The notes beneath the pieces were generated by a model. That model saw nothing but the letters and a program-made list of their open reading frames with translations, searched no databases and was not told the origin of the DNA. The translations under genes and the position numbers were made by a program. Source: Methylocaldum marinum (GTDB lineage: Bacteria > Pseudomonadota > Gammaproteobacteria > Methylococcales > Methylococcaceae). Taken from it: DNA of 64,000 nt. This document shows positions 26,171 to 36,021 of the stretch, in pieces. Position 1 is the stretch's first letter, and each line of letters opens with the position of its first letter. The stretch spans positions 2,394,395-2,458,394 of the forward strand of contig NZ_AP017928.1 in NCBI RefSeq assembly GCF_003584645.1, read 5' to 3'.

Positions 26171-28255
26171 TTATGTCCGCTCGGTTTCTAGCAGTACGGC
26201 CGCGATCCGCTCCACCGCCCACTCGATTTCCTTGCGCTCGATGACGAGCGGCGGCGCGAAGCGGATGACCGTCTGGTGAGTCTCGCGGGTGAGAATGCCG
26301 TTGGCCATCAGCTTCACGCAGAAATCGCGGCCGGATATCCCCGGAACCAGTTCCAGGCCGATGAACAGGCCTTTGCCGCGCACCTCGCGAATGAGGGGGC
26401 TCTTCAGACTCCGCAGCCCTTCGAGAAAATACGCGCCCAGTTCGGCCGAGCGCTCGGCCAGCCCTTCCTCGACGATCACGTCGAGCGCCTCCAGTCCGAC
26501 CGCCGCGGCCAGCGGATTGCCGCCGAAGGTGCTGCCGTGATGGCCCGGGCCGAACACGCCCATCACTTCTCGGCCCGCCAGGAACGCCGACACCGGCAAC
26601 AAACCGCCGCCCAAGGCCTTGCCGAGAATCAGGCCGTCCGGTTTCACGCCCTCGTGCTCGGAAGCCAGGAATTTTCCGGTCCGCCCCAGTCCGGTCTGGA
26701 CCTCGTCGCACAACAGCAAGACCTTCCGCTCCCGGCAAATCCGGGCGCATTCGGCGAGATAACCCGTCGGCGGGACGACGATGCCGCCCTCGCCTTGGAT
26801 CGGCTCGACCAGAAACGCCGCCGTGTTCTCGGTGATCGCGTCGGCCAGGGCCGCGGAATCGCCGTACGGGATCAGTTTCAAGCCCGGCGGAAACGGTCCG
26901 AAGCCTTCGCGGTAGCCGGGCTCGGACGAGAGACCGACGATCGCGATGGTGCGCCCGTGGAAATTGCCTCGACAGGCGATGATTTCGGCGCGGTCCCGCG
27001 CCACGCCCTTGACCCGATACGCCCATTTGCGGGCGGCTTTCAACGCGGTCTCCACGCCTTCGGCGCCGGTATTCATCGGCAGCGCCATGCCCTGTCCGGT
27101 CAGTTCGCAAACCCGCTCGAGGAAAGGCGCCAGCCGGTCGCTGTGAAAGGCCCGCGAGGTGATGGCCAGCCGCTTTGCCTGCTCGGTCAAGGTTCGGACC
27201 AGGCGCCGATGGGCATGACCGTGACTCGCGGCGGAATAGGCACCCATCATGTCCAGATAGCGTTTCCCTTCGACGTCCCAAAGGTAAACGCCCTCGCCCC
27301 GGGTCAAAACCACCGGCAAGGTGTCGTAGTTGTGCGCGCCATAACGTTCGGTGAGGCCGAGAACCTCTTCCGCCCGCACGGATCGTTCGGGAACCGCGGC
27401 GGCCAGCAAGAGACCGCCGGCCAGATAAAGCGTGGCGCGATTCCTGTCGCGCGGAGGATCGAATTCGACGATCTCGATGCCGAGAAAATCCGGGTTGCCC
27501 TGAAGCAGGGCCAAAGCGCCCTCCATCTCCGCGCCGGAGATACCGCCCGCCACCGGCGTCGTCACCCCCGGCGCATCTTTCGGATCGATGGCGTCGAGAT
27601 CGAGCGTGACGCCGAAACCGGCCGTGCCGGACCGGACGATCGTCAGCACTTCGGCCATGACTTCGTTCAGGCCGCGCCGCAAGACTTCGTCGAGATAAAA
27701 GACGCGGACGCCCAGCCACTCCAGCAGGGCGCGCTCGGCCGGCTCGAAACTGTGGACGCCGACCAGGCAGACATGCTTGGGGGACAGCTTCGGGCTAAAG
27801 CCGCCCAGGTTCACCAAGGACGGTTCGCCGAAACCGAACAGGCATGCGAGCGGCATGCCGTGCAGCGCGCCGCTGGGGCTGGTCTCCGGGATGTGGCTGT
27901 CCATGTGGGCGTCGATCCAGATCAGCCCCAAAGGGCCTCGCTCCGCCAAGGCCGCCGCCGCGCCGGTCCAGGTGCCCACCGCGCAGGAATGGTCGTCTCC
28001 CAAGACAGCGAAGAATTCGCCGGCTCGCACGGCACCCTCGGTTTCCTGCGCTGTGCGCCGGCAGAGATCCGCCACCTTGGACACCTTGTCCGGTATTCGG
28101 TGAGGATGGAGAATCGTGTGCCAGGCGGCGGAAACGCCCCGGTTCGCCAGCCTTAGGTCCAGGCCCACAGTACGCATGGATTCCGGCCCGGTCTCGGCGT
28201 CCCGATCGAATGCCACCCCGATGAGTCGTAGCTGTTTCAGAGTACTGTCAGTCAT
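26171..28255 (-). CDS. Arginase-ornithine aminotransferase fusion protein
   Basis: This 694-residue protein joins two consecutive enzymes of arginine breakdown. Residues about 1-295 are an arginase/ureohydrolase with the manganese ligand motifs GDDHSCAVGTW, WIDAHMDSH and LDLDAIDP. Residues about 305-694 are a class III PLP aminotransferase of the ornithine type, with FHGRTIAIVGLSSEPGYREG, LLCDEVQTGLGRTGK and the PLP lysine in LILGKALGGGLLPVSAF. The product would convert arginine to ornithine plus urea and then to glutamate semialdehyde. The ATG at 28255 is chosen; a longer frame needs a TTG. It is divergent from putA, whose second domain oxidises the same semialdehyde to glutamate. No frameshift or stop separates the halves, so the fusion is real in this sequence. 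Confidence 0.93.
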   Translation of the reverse strand: MTDSTLKQLRLIGVAFDRDAETGPESMRTVGLDLRLANRGVSAAWHTILHPHRIPDKVSKVADLCRRTAQETEGAVRAGEFFAVLGDDHSCAVGTWTGAAAALAERGPLGLIWIDAHMDSHIPETSPSGALHGMPLACLFGFGEPSLVNLGGFSPKLSPKHVCLVGVHSFEPAERALLEWLGVRVFYLDEVLRRGLNEVMAEVLTIVRSGTAGFGVTLDLDAIDPKDAPGVTTPVAGGISGAEMEGALALLQGNPDFLGIEIVEFDPPRDRNRATLYLAGGLLLAAAVPERSVRAEEVLGLTERYGAHNYDTLPVVLTRGEGVYLWDVEGKRYLDMMGAYSAASHGHAHRRLVRTLTEQAKRLAITSRAFHSDRLAPFLERVCELTGQGMALPMNTGAEGVETALKAARKWAYRVKGVARDRAEIIACRGNFHGRTIAIVGLSSEPGYREGFGPFPPGLKLIPYGDSAALADAITENTAAFLVEPIQGEGGIVVPPTGYLAECARICRERKVLLLCDEVQTGLGRTGKFLASEHEGVKPDGLILGKALGGGLLPVSAFLAGREVMGVFGPGHHGSTFGGNPLAAAVGLEALDVIVEEGLAERSAELGAYFLEGLRSLKSPLIREVRGKGLFIGLELVPGISGRDFCVKLMANGILTRETHQTVIRFAPPLVIERKEIEWAVERIAAVLLETERT

Positions 28256-28438
28256 AAGAGATGATCCGAGAAGTACTGAACCGGCCTCCAATCTATCACA
28301 CTCACGGTTCGCCGCTCATGCTCATCCGCCACTTTCCCTTAGAGACGGTTTGCTGCACTCTGTTCTGGGCCGGCCCCCACTGTGGAACCCTGATGCGGGG
28401 CGCCGGCCGAATCCTTTGGACGATTTTGAGGTGGGGTC

Positions 28439-31345
28439 ATGAACGACACGGCTTTCGAGCGAGAGCTACGCGAAATCGGCGAAAACCTTTACCGGCTGGC
28501 CGGCACGTCGCCGCCCTCTCTGTTCGACCCGCGGGGGCTCCGGGGACGCGTGCTGATGCGGGCGATGCGCGACGAAGGCTTGCGCGCCGCGCTATTCCAG
28601 TTCGTCGACGTGCTTCCGGTACTCGAAACCGACCGTGACTTGGCCCGCCACTTCCGGAACTATCTGGCGCCCCACGCCGAACGTCTCCGAGGACTGTGGG
28701 GCCGGATGTTCAAACTGGGCGGCCATTCCATGAGCGGTTTCGTGCTGCGCAGCGCCGTATCGCGCCTGGCGCGTCAATTCGTCGTGGAAGAACGGAGCGA
28801 TCGCCTGAACCGGGCGCTGGACGCCATCTCCCGCATACCGGCGGCGGTCACGGTCGACGCCGTCGGCGAAGCGGCCCTGAGCGAACGGGAATGCGATGTT
28901 TATCTGAGCCGATATCTGTCGCTGCTCGATCTGCTGGCGGCGAACGGCTCGCCGATCGGAAACCCGCCCATCCATATCTCCGTCAAACTCTCGGCCCTGA
29001 CTGCCCATTTCGATCCACTGGACTACGCCGGCGTGCGCCGCCGCGTGTTCGATCGGCTGCAACCTTTGCTGGCAAGACTCCGCGAACTCCGGGCCGGCAT
29101 GACCGTGGACATGGAACACTACGAACTCAAGTCCCTGACCCTGCGCCTGTTCCGTGACCTGGTGGAGAGCGAGGGACACGACGGCTGGTATCCCGGAATC
29201 GCCCTGCAAGCCTATCTCCCGGAAACGGCCGACGATCTTCGCGAGCTCATCGACTGGGCGAAGCGCGCACAACGCCGCGTGTCCGTACGACTCGTCAAGG
29301 GGGCCTACTGGGACACGGAGGTCGCCCTGGCCGAACAGCGCAATTGGCCGGTTCCCGTATTTCTCGACAAACCGGCCACCGACGCCCGGTTCGAATCGCT
29401 GGTCGATCTCTTGTTCCGGCATACCGATGCGGTCTATCCCGCCGTGGGCAGCCACAATCTTCGGAGTCTCGCCTACGCCATCGCGTCGGCGTCCCGGCAA
29501 GGCCTTTCCAAGGCCGACTGGGAAGTCCAGATGCTTTACGGCATGGCCGAACCCTTGCGCCACGCGGTAACCGCATCGGACGTCGCGCTTCGGATTTATC
29601 TCCCCACGGGAGAGCTGATACCGGGCATCGCTTATCTGATCCGCCGCCTGATGGAAAACACCGCCAATACCTCCATCCTGCGGCAGACCTATGTCGAAGG
29701 CGCCGATTTGGACGATCTGTTGGCCAAGCCGGAGCGGTCCGAACCCCGAACGGAGACGCCGCCTCCCGCTTTCGTCAACGCGCCATTGAAGGATTTCAGC
29801 CACGAGCGGGTTCGCGAGGAGTTTCGCCGGTCGCTGGCGGCGGTGCGCAGCAGGCTGGGTGCGACTTACCTCCTTGACATCGCCGGCGTTCCGCCGCAGG
29901 GCGCGGAGCTGGAAGCGTCGCGAAATCCGGCCCGGCCATCCGAGATTCTGGGCCAGGTGGCGGTCGCCGACGTCGATCATGCCGAGCGCGCGGTGCGCAA
30001 CGCCAATCGCGCATTCCCCGGCTGGCGCGACATGCCGGTATCGGCTCGCGTCGCGCTATGCCGGCGGGCGGCGGACATCATGGACGCTCGCCGCGGCGAA
30101 CTGGCCGCCTGGCAGGTTCTGGAAACGGGAAAGAATTGGCGCGAGGCCGACGCCGACGTGGCGGAAGCCGTCGACTACTTGCGCTATTACCCCTACCGGA
30201 TGGAACAACTGGACGGTTGGCAGCCCACCCGCTGCTTTCCCGGCGAGCGGAACCATCTTCGCTACGAACCGCGCGGCGTTGCCGTGGTGATTCCGCCTTG
30301 GAATTTTCCTCTGGCGATTCTGACCGGCATGACAGCGGCGGCGCTGGTCGCCGGCAATACCGCCATCGTCAAGCCGGCGACGCCGGCCAACCTCGTCGCC
30401 CATGGCTTCAAGTCCGTCCTCGACGAGGCCGGCTTTCCGCCCGGCGTGTGCCAACTCCTACCCGGAAACGGCGCCACCGTCGGGCGATACCTGGTCAGGC
30501 ATCGAGACGTTCATGTCATCGCGTTTACCGGCTCCAAGACGGTGGGTCTGGAGATCCTTCGGGAGGCCCACACGCTCGCGCCCGAGCAGCGGCAAATCAA
30601 GCAGGTGGTCTGCGAAATGGGCGGCAAGAACGCGATCATCGTCGACGAAGACGCGGATCTGGACGAAGCGGTCGCGCAAACCCTGTATTCCGCGTTCGGC
30701 TATCAGGGCCAGAAATGCTCGGCCTGTTCGCGGCTCATCGCCGTGGGCCGGGTTCACGACCGCCTGGTCAAGCGGCTGGCGGAGGCCCTCGACAGCTACG
30801 ACTACGGCCCGCCGGAAGATCCGGCATTTCTGTTCGGGCCGATGATCACGCGCGATGCGCAGCAGAAGGCCCGGAGCTATATCGAGATCGGCCGGAGCGA
30901 AGGCCGGCTGCATTACCTCGGGCGGGTTCCGGCGGACGGTTTCTATTGTCCGCCCGCCCTATTCACCGGCATCGAACCCCGTCACCGTTTGGCGCGGGAG
31001 GAAATTTTCGGCCCCGTGCTGGCGGTGATGCGCGCCCCTACGTTCGAAGCCGCGCTCACGATGGCGCTGGAGTCGGATTACGCGCTCACCGGCGGGGTCT
31101 TCTCGCGCCTGCCGGAACATCTCGATCTCGCACGGGACCGTTACCGTGTCGGCAATCTGTATCTCAACCGCCGCACCACCGGCGCCCGGGTCGGCGTGCA
31201 GCCCTTCGGCGGCACCCGGCTTTCCGGCACCGGCATACAGGCCGGGGGCCCGGATTATCTCAAGCAGTTCCTGTGGACGCGGGTCGTGAGCGAGAACACG
31301 CTGAGGCATGGGTTCGTTCCGGACGAAGGTTGTAGGGCGGGTTAG
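28439..31345 (+). CDS. putA: Bifunctional proline dehydrogenase / P5C dehydrogenase
   Basis: This is a 968-residue PutA without the N-terminal ribbon-helix-helix repressor domain. The FAD proline dehydrogenase barrel comes first (ISVKLSALTAHFDPLDYA, VDMEHYELKSLTLRLFRD, VSVRLVKGAYWDTEVALAE, MLYGMAEPLRHAV). The NAD aldehyde dehydrogenase follows (VVIPPWNFPLAILTGM, QVVCEMGGKNAIIVDEDADL, and the catalytic cysteine in YQGQKCSACSRL). It oxidises proline to glutamate and can also take the semialdehyde made by the divergent arginase-aminotransferase. GAGGTGGGGTC precedes the ATG. The last codons (CRAG) run into a REP-like repeat, so the extreme C terminus may have been altered by that repeat. Confidence 0.96.
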   Translation: MNDTAFERELREIGENLYRLAGTSPPSLFDPRGLRGRVLMRAMRDEGLRAALFQFVDVLPVLETDRDLARHFRNYLAPHAERLRGLWGRMFKLGGHSMSGFVLRSAVSRLARQFVVEERSDRLNRALDAISRIPAAVTVDAVGEAALSERECDVYLSRYLSLLDLLAANGSPIGNPPIHISVKLSALTAHFDPLDYAGVRRRVFDRLQPLLARLRELRAGMTVDMEHYELKSLTLRLFRDLVESEGHDGWYPGIALQAYLPETADDLRELIDWAKRAQRRVSVRLVKGAYWDTEVALAEQRNWPVPVFLDKPATDARFESLVDLLFRHTDAVYPAVGSHNLRSLAYAIASASRQGLSKADWEVQMLYGMAEPLRHAVTASDVALRIYLPTGELIPGIAYLIRRLMENTANTSILRQTYVEGADLDDLLAKPERSEPRTETPPPAFVNAPLKDFSHERVREEFRRSLAAVRSRLGATYLLDIAGVPPQGAELEASRNPARPSEILGQVAVADVDHAERAVRNANRAFPGWRDMPVSARVALCRRAADIMDARRGELAAWQVLETGKNWREADADVAEAVDYLRYYPYRMEQLDGWQPTRCFPGERNHLRYEPRGVAVVIPPWNFPLAILTGMTAAALVAGNTAIVKPATPANLVAHGFKSVLDEAGFPPGVCQLLPGNGATVGRYLVRHRDVHVIAFTGSKTVGLEILREAHTLAPEQRQIKQVVCEMGGKNAIIVDEDADLDEAVAQTLYSAFGYQGQKCSACSRLIAVGRVHDRLVKRLAEALDSYDYGPPEDPAFLFGPMITRDAQQKARSYIEIGRSEGRLHYLGRVPADGFYCPPALFTGIEPRHRLAREEIFGPVLAVMRAPTFEAALTMALESDYALTGGVFSRLPEHLDLARDRYRVGNLYLNRRTTGARVGVQPFGGTRLSGTGIQAGGPDYLKQFLWTRVVSENTLRHGFVPDEGCRAG

Positions 31346-31414
31346 CGTACTCGCGTAACCCGCCTTTTCGCGGCGTGCGGGGGTTACGGCCTGGCGGCCT
31401 AACCCGCCCTACCT
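31331..31414. repeat. Palindromic intergenic repeat at the putA end
   Basis: GTAGGGCGGGTTA is followed by its complement TAACCCGCC, then GGGGGTTACGGCC, and finally TAACCCGCCCTAC, giving nested hairpins. It overlaps the last codons of putA and may act as its terminator. It resembles the block at 5705-5777. Confidence 0.6.
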
Positions 31415-31592
31415 AGCCAACCGGTCACGCAATCACGATCGACCGGGCTCGGCAATTTCGGACTCGGGTATTCGGGGAGTAATGGCGGTCCTGGACGCTT
31501 GTAGTCTTGTCGCGTATTTCTTCTTTCACCATTGACCTTGGGGGAAATGCGTCTATTCTTTCCGAAATTCGCATCGAGGAGAGCAAGGACAC

Positions 31593-32609
31593 ATGGCTGA
31601 AACGCGGACCAAACCCCATTTTTCGATCGTCGAGAAGCCCGTCATGGCGGCAGACCACGCCCGCGAGGTCTACCACAACCCGGATTCGGCCAACCTGGCC
31701 TGGTTCTTCCAGCTCAACGAGATCACGGAGGACACCTTCCTGAAACCGGGAACCATGCTGGTCGTACCGACCGGTCAGGCCTGCACGGCCGCCGAGGTCC
31801 AGCTTGCCGCCAACCTGCGCGACCCTCGGTTCTGGCCGCGCGGCATCCGCGGACCGATCGAGCACCCCGAGATCACCAACCGGCTTTACGAACTGCTGGA
31901 ATATACGCAGACACTGCAGACGCCCGGCGGGCTCGGGGCTTATGCCTACGCCGGGGAGCGTCAGATCGAAGATATCACCAAGATTCTCAACGAGCTTCAG
32001 AAACTCTACCAGGACACCTATTCGGCCTCGGGCAAGTTGAGCGGCGCGGCCTTCCAGCACCGCCGCCGGGAACTGCTGAACCGGCTCGACGGTTCGCTGC
32101 GCGGCTGGCTGCGCCGCGGCCTGGTCGGTCCCGACGAACCGCTCATCCGCCGCAGGCTGGGTCTCTCCAGCAAGCGCATCGTTCACCGCTGGCGGCAAGC
32201 GGGCTCCGCTGCCGGCGGGATACCGGAACTGCGTCAACGGATCGCCGGGCTGAACCGGGCAGCCGGACAGGCCAAGGCGCTCGGCCATATCGGCATCGCC
32301 GTGGATACCGCCTGGTCGGCGGCCGAGATCAAGCGCCACATCGAGGAAAACCGCCCGGACCGGAACCGGCGCATCGCCGGTGAAACCGGGCGATTAGTCG
32401 GCAGTGTTGGTGGAGGTGCACTGGGCGGCTCTGCCGCCTACGGGGCCTGCAGCCTTGCCTTCGGTGTACCTACGGGTGGGTCCAGCCTGCTCTGGTGCGC
32501 CATTGTTGGCGGCATCGGCAGTTTCGGTGGAGGATATGCGGGCAGCATACTTGGTTCGAAAAGCGGCGAGTCAATCTACGCCGTGACGGAAAGAGTGGCC
32601 GGCTGGTGA
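31593..32609 (+). CDS. LysM-like / glycine-zipper protein, probable antibacterial effector
   Basis: This 338-residue protein belongs to no family I can name. Residues about 10-55 resemble a LysM repeat (FFQLNEITEDTFLKPGTMLV, ending VVPTGQ). The middle is charged and helical. Residues about 265-325 form a glycine-zipper membrane segment (GRLVGSVGGGALGGSAAYG, then VGGIGSFGGGYAGSILGSKS). This build is common in secreted pore-forming or T6SS-type effectors; that role is inference. AAGGACAC precedes the ATG. Its stop TGA overlaps the GTG of a small membrane protein gene, the standard effector-immunity arrangement. The last 33 residues are repeated in the two following units, each again fused to a copy of the membrane protein gene. 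Confidence 0.75.
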   Translation: MAETRTKPHFSIVEKPVMAADHAREVYHNPDSANLAWFFQLNEITEDTFLKPGTMLVVPTGQACTAAEVQLAANLRDPRFWPRGIRGPIEHPEITNRLYELLEYTQTLQTPGGLGAYAYAGERQIEDITKILNELQKLYQDTYSASGKLSGAAFQHRRRELLNRLDGSLRGWLRRGLVGPDEPLIRRRLGLSSKRIVHRWRQAGSAAGGIPELRQRIAGLNRAAGQAKALGHIGIAVDTAWSAAEIKRHIEENRPDRNRRIAGETGRLVGSVGGGALGGSAAYGACSLAFGVPTGGSSLLWCAIVGGIGSFGGGYAGSILGSKSGESIYAVTERVAGW

Positions 32610-32956
32610 GCACCGGGGACGTGATTTTTGCGGTAGTTGCCCTGATTTGGGGCGTAAGTGGCCTCGTCATGATCGCTGGCGCCTTCTTTATCGAGTGGGT
32701 TCTCATGCCCTGGCATCGCCGCCGGACCGGGCGCGAGCTGATCAAGCCGACCCCACCCTTGCCCGGGGTGGCTGCCTTGACCCTCGGACATTGCTTGGTA
32801 TCACCTTGGTTCCAGAAAAGAACCGGTCACGTAATCACGATCGACCTGGCGCCGCGCTGGTGGCGCTGGATTGTCCTTGCGACCACCTGGGCCGAATTCG
32901 GTTTCGGTGTGAGCTTTGTTGTAGCCGTGCTCCTGAAACCCGATATCTTCTTCTGA
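32606..32956 (+). CDS. Two-helix membrane protein, probable immunity (copy 1)
   Basis: This 116-residue protein starts with a GTG that overlaps the stop of the glycine-zipper gene (GGTGA). It has a first membrane helix (VIFAVVALIWGVSGLVMIAG), the invariant cytosolic or periplasmic stretch WVLMPWHRRRTGRELIKPT, and a second helix after APRWWRWIVL. A small membrane protein directly behind a pore-former-like gene suggests immunity. The family is unknown to me. Two more copies follow, differing mainly in the central loop and the second helix. Confidence 0.7.
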   Translation: MSTGDVIFAVVALIWGVSGLVMIAGAFFIEWVLMPWHRRRTGRELIKPTPPLPGVAALTLGHCLVSPWFQKRTGHVITIDLAPRWWRWIVLATTWAEFGFGVSFVVAVLLKPDIFF

Positions 32957-33042
32957 AAGAACCTGTTTGTGGACGGCTTCGCCGGCAACCGGATCTGTAG
33001 CCCCGTCATCGGGCTTCCCTCGGATGGAACCGGCTTGCCTTG

Positions 33043-33157
33043 ATGCGTCATCGTCGGCGGCATCGGCAGTTTCGGCGGTGGATATGCTGGAGGTATAGGC
33101 GTTGCCAAGGGCGGAGAGTTCATCTACGACGTGACGGAAAGGGTGGCCGACTGGTGA
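33043..33157 (+). pseudogene. Duplicated toxin C-terminal tip (copy 2)
   Basis: The frame ending at 33157 encodes VGGIGSFGGGYAGG and GEFIYDVTERVADW, a duplicate of the last 33-38 residues of the glycine-zipper protein, with no start codon or body. It is placed 548 bases after the original and overlaps the second immunity copy by the same GGTGA junction. It may act only as a coupling or recombination segment. Confidence 0.7.
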
Positions 33158-33486
33158 GCACCGGGGACGTGATTATTGCGGTAGTAGCCCTGGTTTGTGT
33201 ACTGAGTTGCCTCGTCATGATCGCTGGCGCCTTCTTTATCGAGTGGGTTCTCATGCCCTGGCATCGCCGCCGGACCGGGCGCGAGCTGATCAAGCCGACC
33301 CCGCCCGGGGTCGGGGTGGCGGCCTTGACCCTCGGCCATTGCTTGGTATCACCTTGGTTCCAGAAAAGAACCGGTCACGTGATCACGATCGACCTGGCGC
33401 CGCGCTGGTGGCGCTATATTGCCATTGTGACCATCTGGGCCGGATGGGCCTCTCTCCCGACCCTTATCGTACTTTTGTTTCTGTGA
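33154..33486 (+). CDS. Two-helix membrane protein, probable immunity (copy 2)
   Basis: This is a 110-residue paralogue of the protein at 32606. The first half is nearly identical (IAGAFFIEWVLMPWHRRRTG), while the first helix (VVALVCVLSCLV) and the C terminus (YIAIVTIWAGWASLPTLIVL) have diverged. It starts at a GTG overlapping the stop of a toxin tip. A REP-like palindrome and an IS110 element follow directly. Divergence in the second membrane helix could change toxin specificity. Confidence 0.65.
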   Translation: MSTGDVIIAVVALVCVLSCLVMIAGAFFIEWVLMPWHRRRTGRELIKPTPPGVGVAALTLGHCLVSPWFQKRTGHVITIDLAPRWWRYIAIVTIWAGWASLPTLIVLLFL

Positions 33487-33549
33487 CCCGATACCCTCTT
33501 CTGAAAGACGGTCGGCCGGGCGTGAACGTCGGGAAGGGATTCCCGACCT

Positions 33550-34751
<1,202 letters not shown>

Positions 34752-34782
34752 CCCGGATAACAGTATCTACGGGGCGCACGGT

Positions 34783-34812
34783 TGTAGGTCGGCAATCCCT
34801 TGCCGACGAAGG
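34783..34812. repeat. REP-like palindrome, GTCGGCAA type
   Basis: GTAGGTCGGCAATCCC followed by TTGCCGAC forms a short perfect stem. This is one of many copies of two palindrome variants (GTCGGGAA and GTCGGCAA types) between 33.5 and 46.8 kb. It lies just right of the IS110 insertion. Confidence 0.75.
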
Positions 34813-34835
34813 TGCTCGATCAGGCAGTGTGGCGT

Positions 34836-34938
34836 CGGGGGCATCGGCAGTTTCGGTGGAGGATATGCGGGCAGCATAGTTGGTTCGAAAGGCGGCGAGT
34901 TCATCTACGACGTGACGGAAAGGGTGGCCGACTGGTGA
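34836..34938 (+). pseudogene. Duplicated toxin C-terminal tip (copy 3)
   Basis: GGIGSFGGGYAGSIVGSKGG followed by EFIYDVTERVADW is encoded up to the stop at 34936-34938, with no toxin body in front. After subtracting the 1,219-base IS110 insertion, it lies 562 bases after copy 2. It overlaps the third immunity copy by GGTGA. Confidence 0.68.
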
Positions 34939-35285
34939 GCACCGGGGAAGTGATTTTTGCGGTAGTTGCCCTGATTTGGGGCGCAAGTGGCCTCGTCATG
35001 ATCGCTGGCGCCTTCTTTATCGAGTGGGTTCTCATGCCCTGGCATCGCCGCCGGACCGGGCGCGAACTGATCAAGCCGACCCTGCCCTTGCCCGGGCAGT
35101 CCGCCTTGGCCCTCGGACTTTGCATGACGTGGCCGCGCTTTCATCGAGCGACCGGTCACGTGATCACGATCGACCTGGCACCGCGCTGGTGGCGCTGGAT
35201 TGTCCTTGCGACCACCTGGGCCGGGTGGGGCTTCGTTGTGAGCTTTGTTGTAGCCGTGCTCCTGAAACCGGATATCCTCTTCTGA
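34935..35285 (+). CDS. Two-helix membrane protein, probable immunity (copy 3)
   Basis: This is a 116-residue paralogue of the proteins at 32606 and 33154. The first helix and the invariant WVLMPWHRRRTGRELIKPT stretch are kept, but the central loop differs (QSALALGLCMTWPRFHRATG instead of the loop shared by copies 1 and 2). The ending VVSFVVAVLLKPDILF is close to copy 1. It starts at a GTG overlapping a toxin-tip stop. The mosaic of shared and variable blocks suggests recombination among copies. Confidence 0.65.
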   Translation: MSTGEVIFAVVALIWGASGLVMIAGAFFIEWVLMPWHRRRTGRELIKPTLPLPGQSALALGLCMTWPRFHRATGHVITIDLAPRWWRWIVLATTWAGWGFVVSFVVAVLLKPDILF

Positions 35286-35745
35286 AAGAGCCTGTTTGGG
35301 AGCGGCTTCGCTGACAACCGGACCTGTAGCCCCGCTCTCGGGCTGCCCTCGAACGGAACCTGTCTGCCTTGATGCGCCATTGCCGGAGGCATCGGCAGCT
35401 TCGGTAACGGAGACGGGCTAAATTTCACACCGCCTTTACGGCTATTCGCGCGTGGATACCTTCTTGGGAATCCAGCGGCAAACCGCGGGCCGAGCCGCGT
35501 GATGTCGGGAAGGGATTCGCGACCTAATGGGGTAGGTCGGCAATCCCTTGCCGACGAAGACGCTCGGTCGGGGCGTGAACGTCGGGAAAGGATTCCCGAC
35601 CTACAGGGTGGTATGGTCGTAGGTCGGCAATCCTTTGCCGACGAACCCCTTGGCCCGACGGCTACAGGTGGGTCCAGCCTGCTCTGGCGCGCCATTGCCG
35701 GCGGCATCGGCAGCTTCGGTAACGGAGACGGGCTAGAGCATTTTC
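35286..35745 (+). pseudogene. Decayed units of the toxin-tip/immunity array with REP cluster
   Basis: The spacer after immunity copy 3 is homologous to that after copy 1 (compare CCTGTTTG, CTGTAGCCCCG and CTGCCTTGATGCG). A toxin-tip fragment (GGCATCGGCAGCTTCGG at 35388) sits 548 bases after the third tip but then breaks off. A second fragment at 35660-35735 also keeps GGTGGGTCCAGCCTGC from the parent gene. Between them lies a cluster of palindromes of both REP variants (35505-35660). No intact gene is present. Confidence 0.6.
35505..35660. repeat. Cluster of REP-like palindromes of both variants
   Basis: GTCGGGAA-type units at about 35508 and 35581 alternate with GTCGGCAA-type units at about 35533 and 35630, each about 20 bases and followed or preceded by CTAC/GTAG. 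These are the sequences into which the IS110 elements of this window have inserted. Copies here are unoccupied. Confidence 0.75.
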
Positions 35746-36021
35746 ATACCGACGTTGCGGCTATTCGCGCGTGGATTCCTTCTACGGCAGTCCTTTGCCG
35801 ACAAAACCGTGGTCGGGCGAACGAGCGTAGCGTAACCCGCCGCCTGCCGCGAACTTCTTGCCAAAAATAATCTCGAAAAAGATATTCCAACCGAGATCTA
35901 CTTTCCTCCGGCGCTCCCAGTAGGCAATGGGCATTGCGCCTATTTTGGAGAGGAAACCGCGGCCGTGACCGGGCGATTCCTTGGCCGTTCGCGGTCCGCC
36001 AGACATGCTCAAGGAGAGAGT

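Noticed and set aside
26276..28156. A 626-codon open frame on the plus strand, antisense to the arginase-aminotransferase gene
   Set aside because: It shows no domain or motif and is an expected product of GC-rich codon use; the minus-strand frame has two complete enzyme signatures.
30058..31335. A 425-codon frame overlapping putA in another phase
   Set aside because: Arginine/glycine-rich translation with no family features; putA has all catalytic motifs in its own frame.
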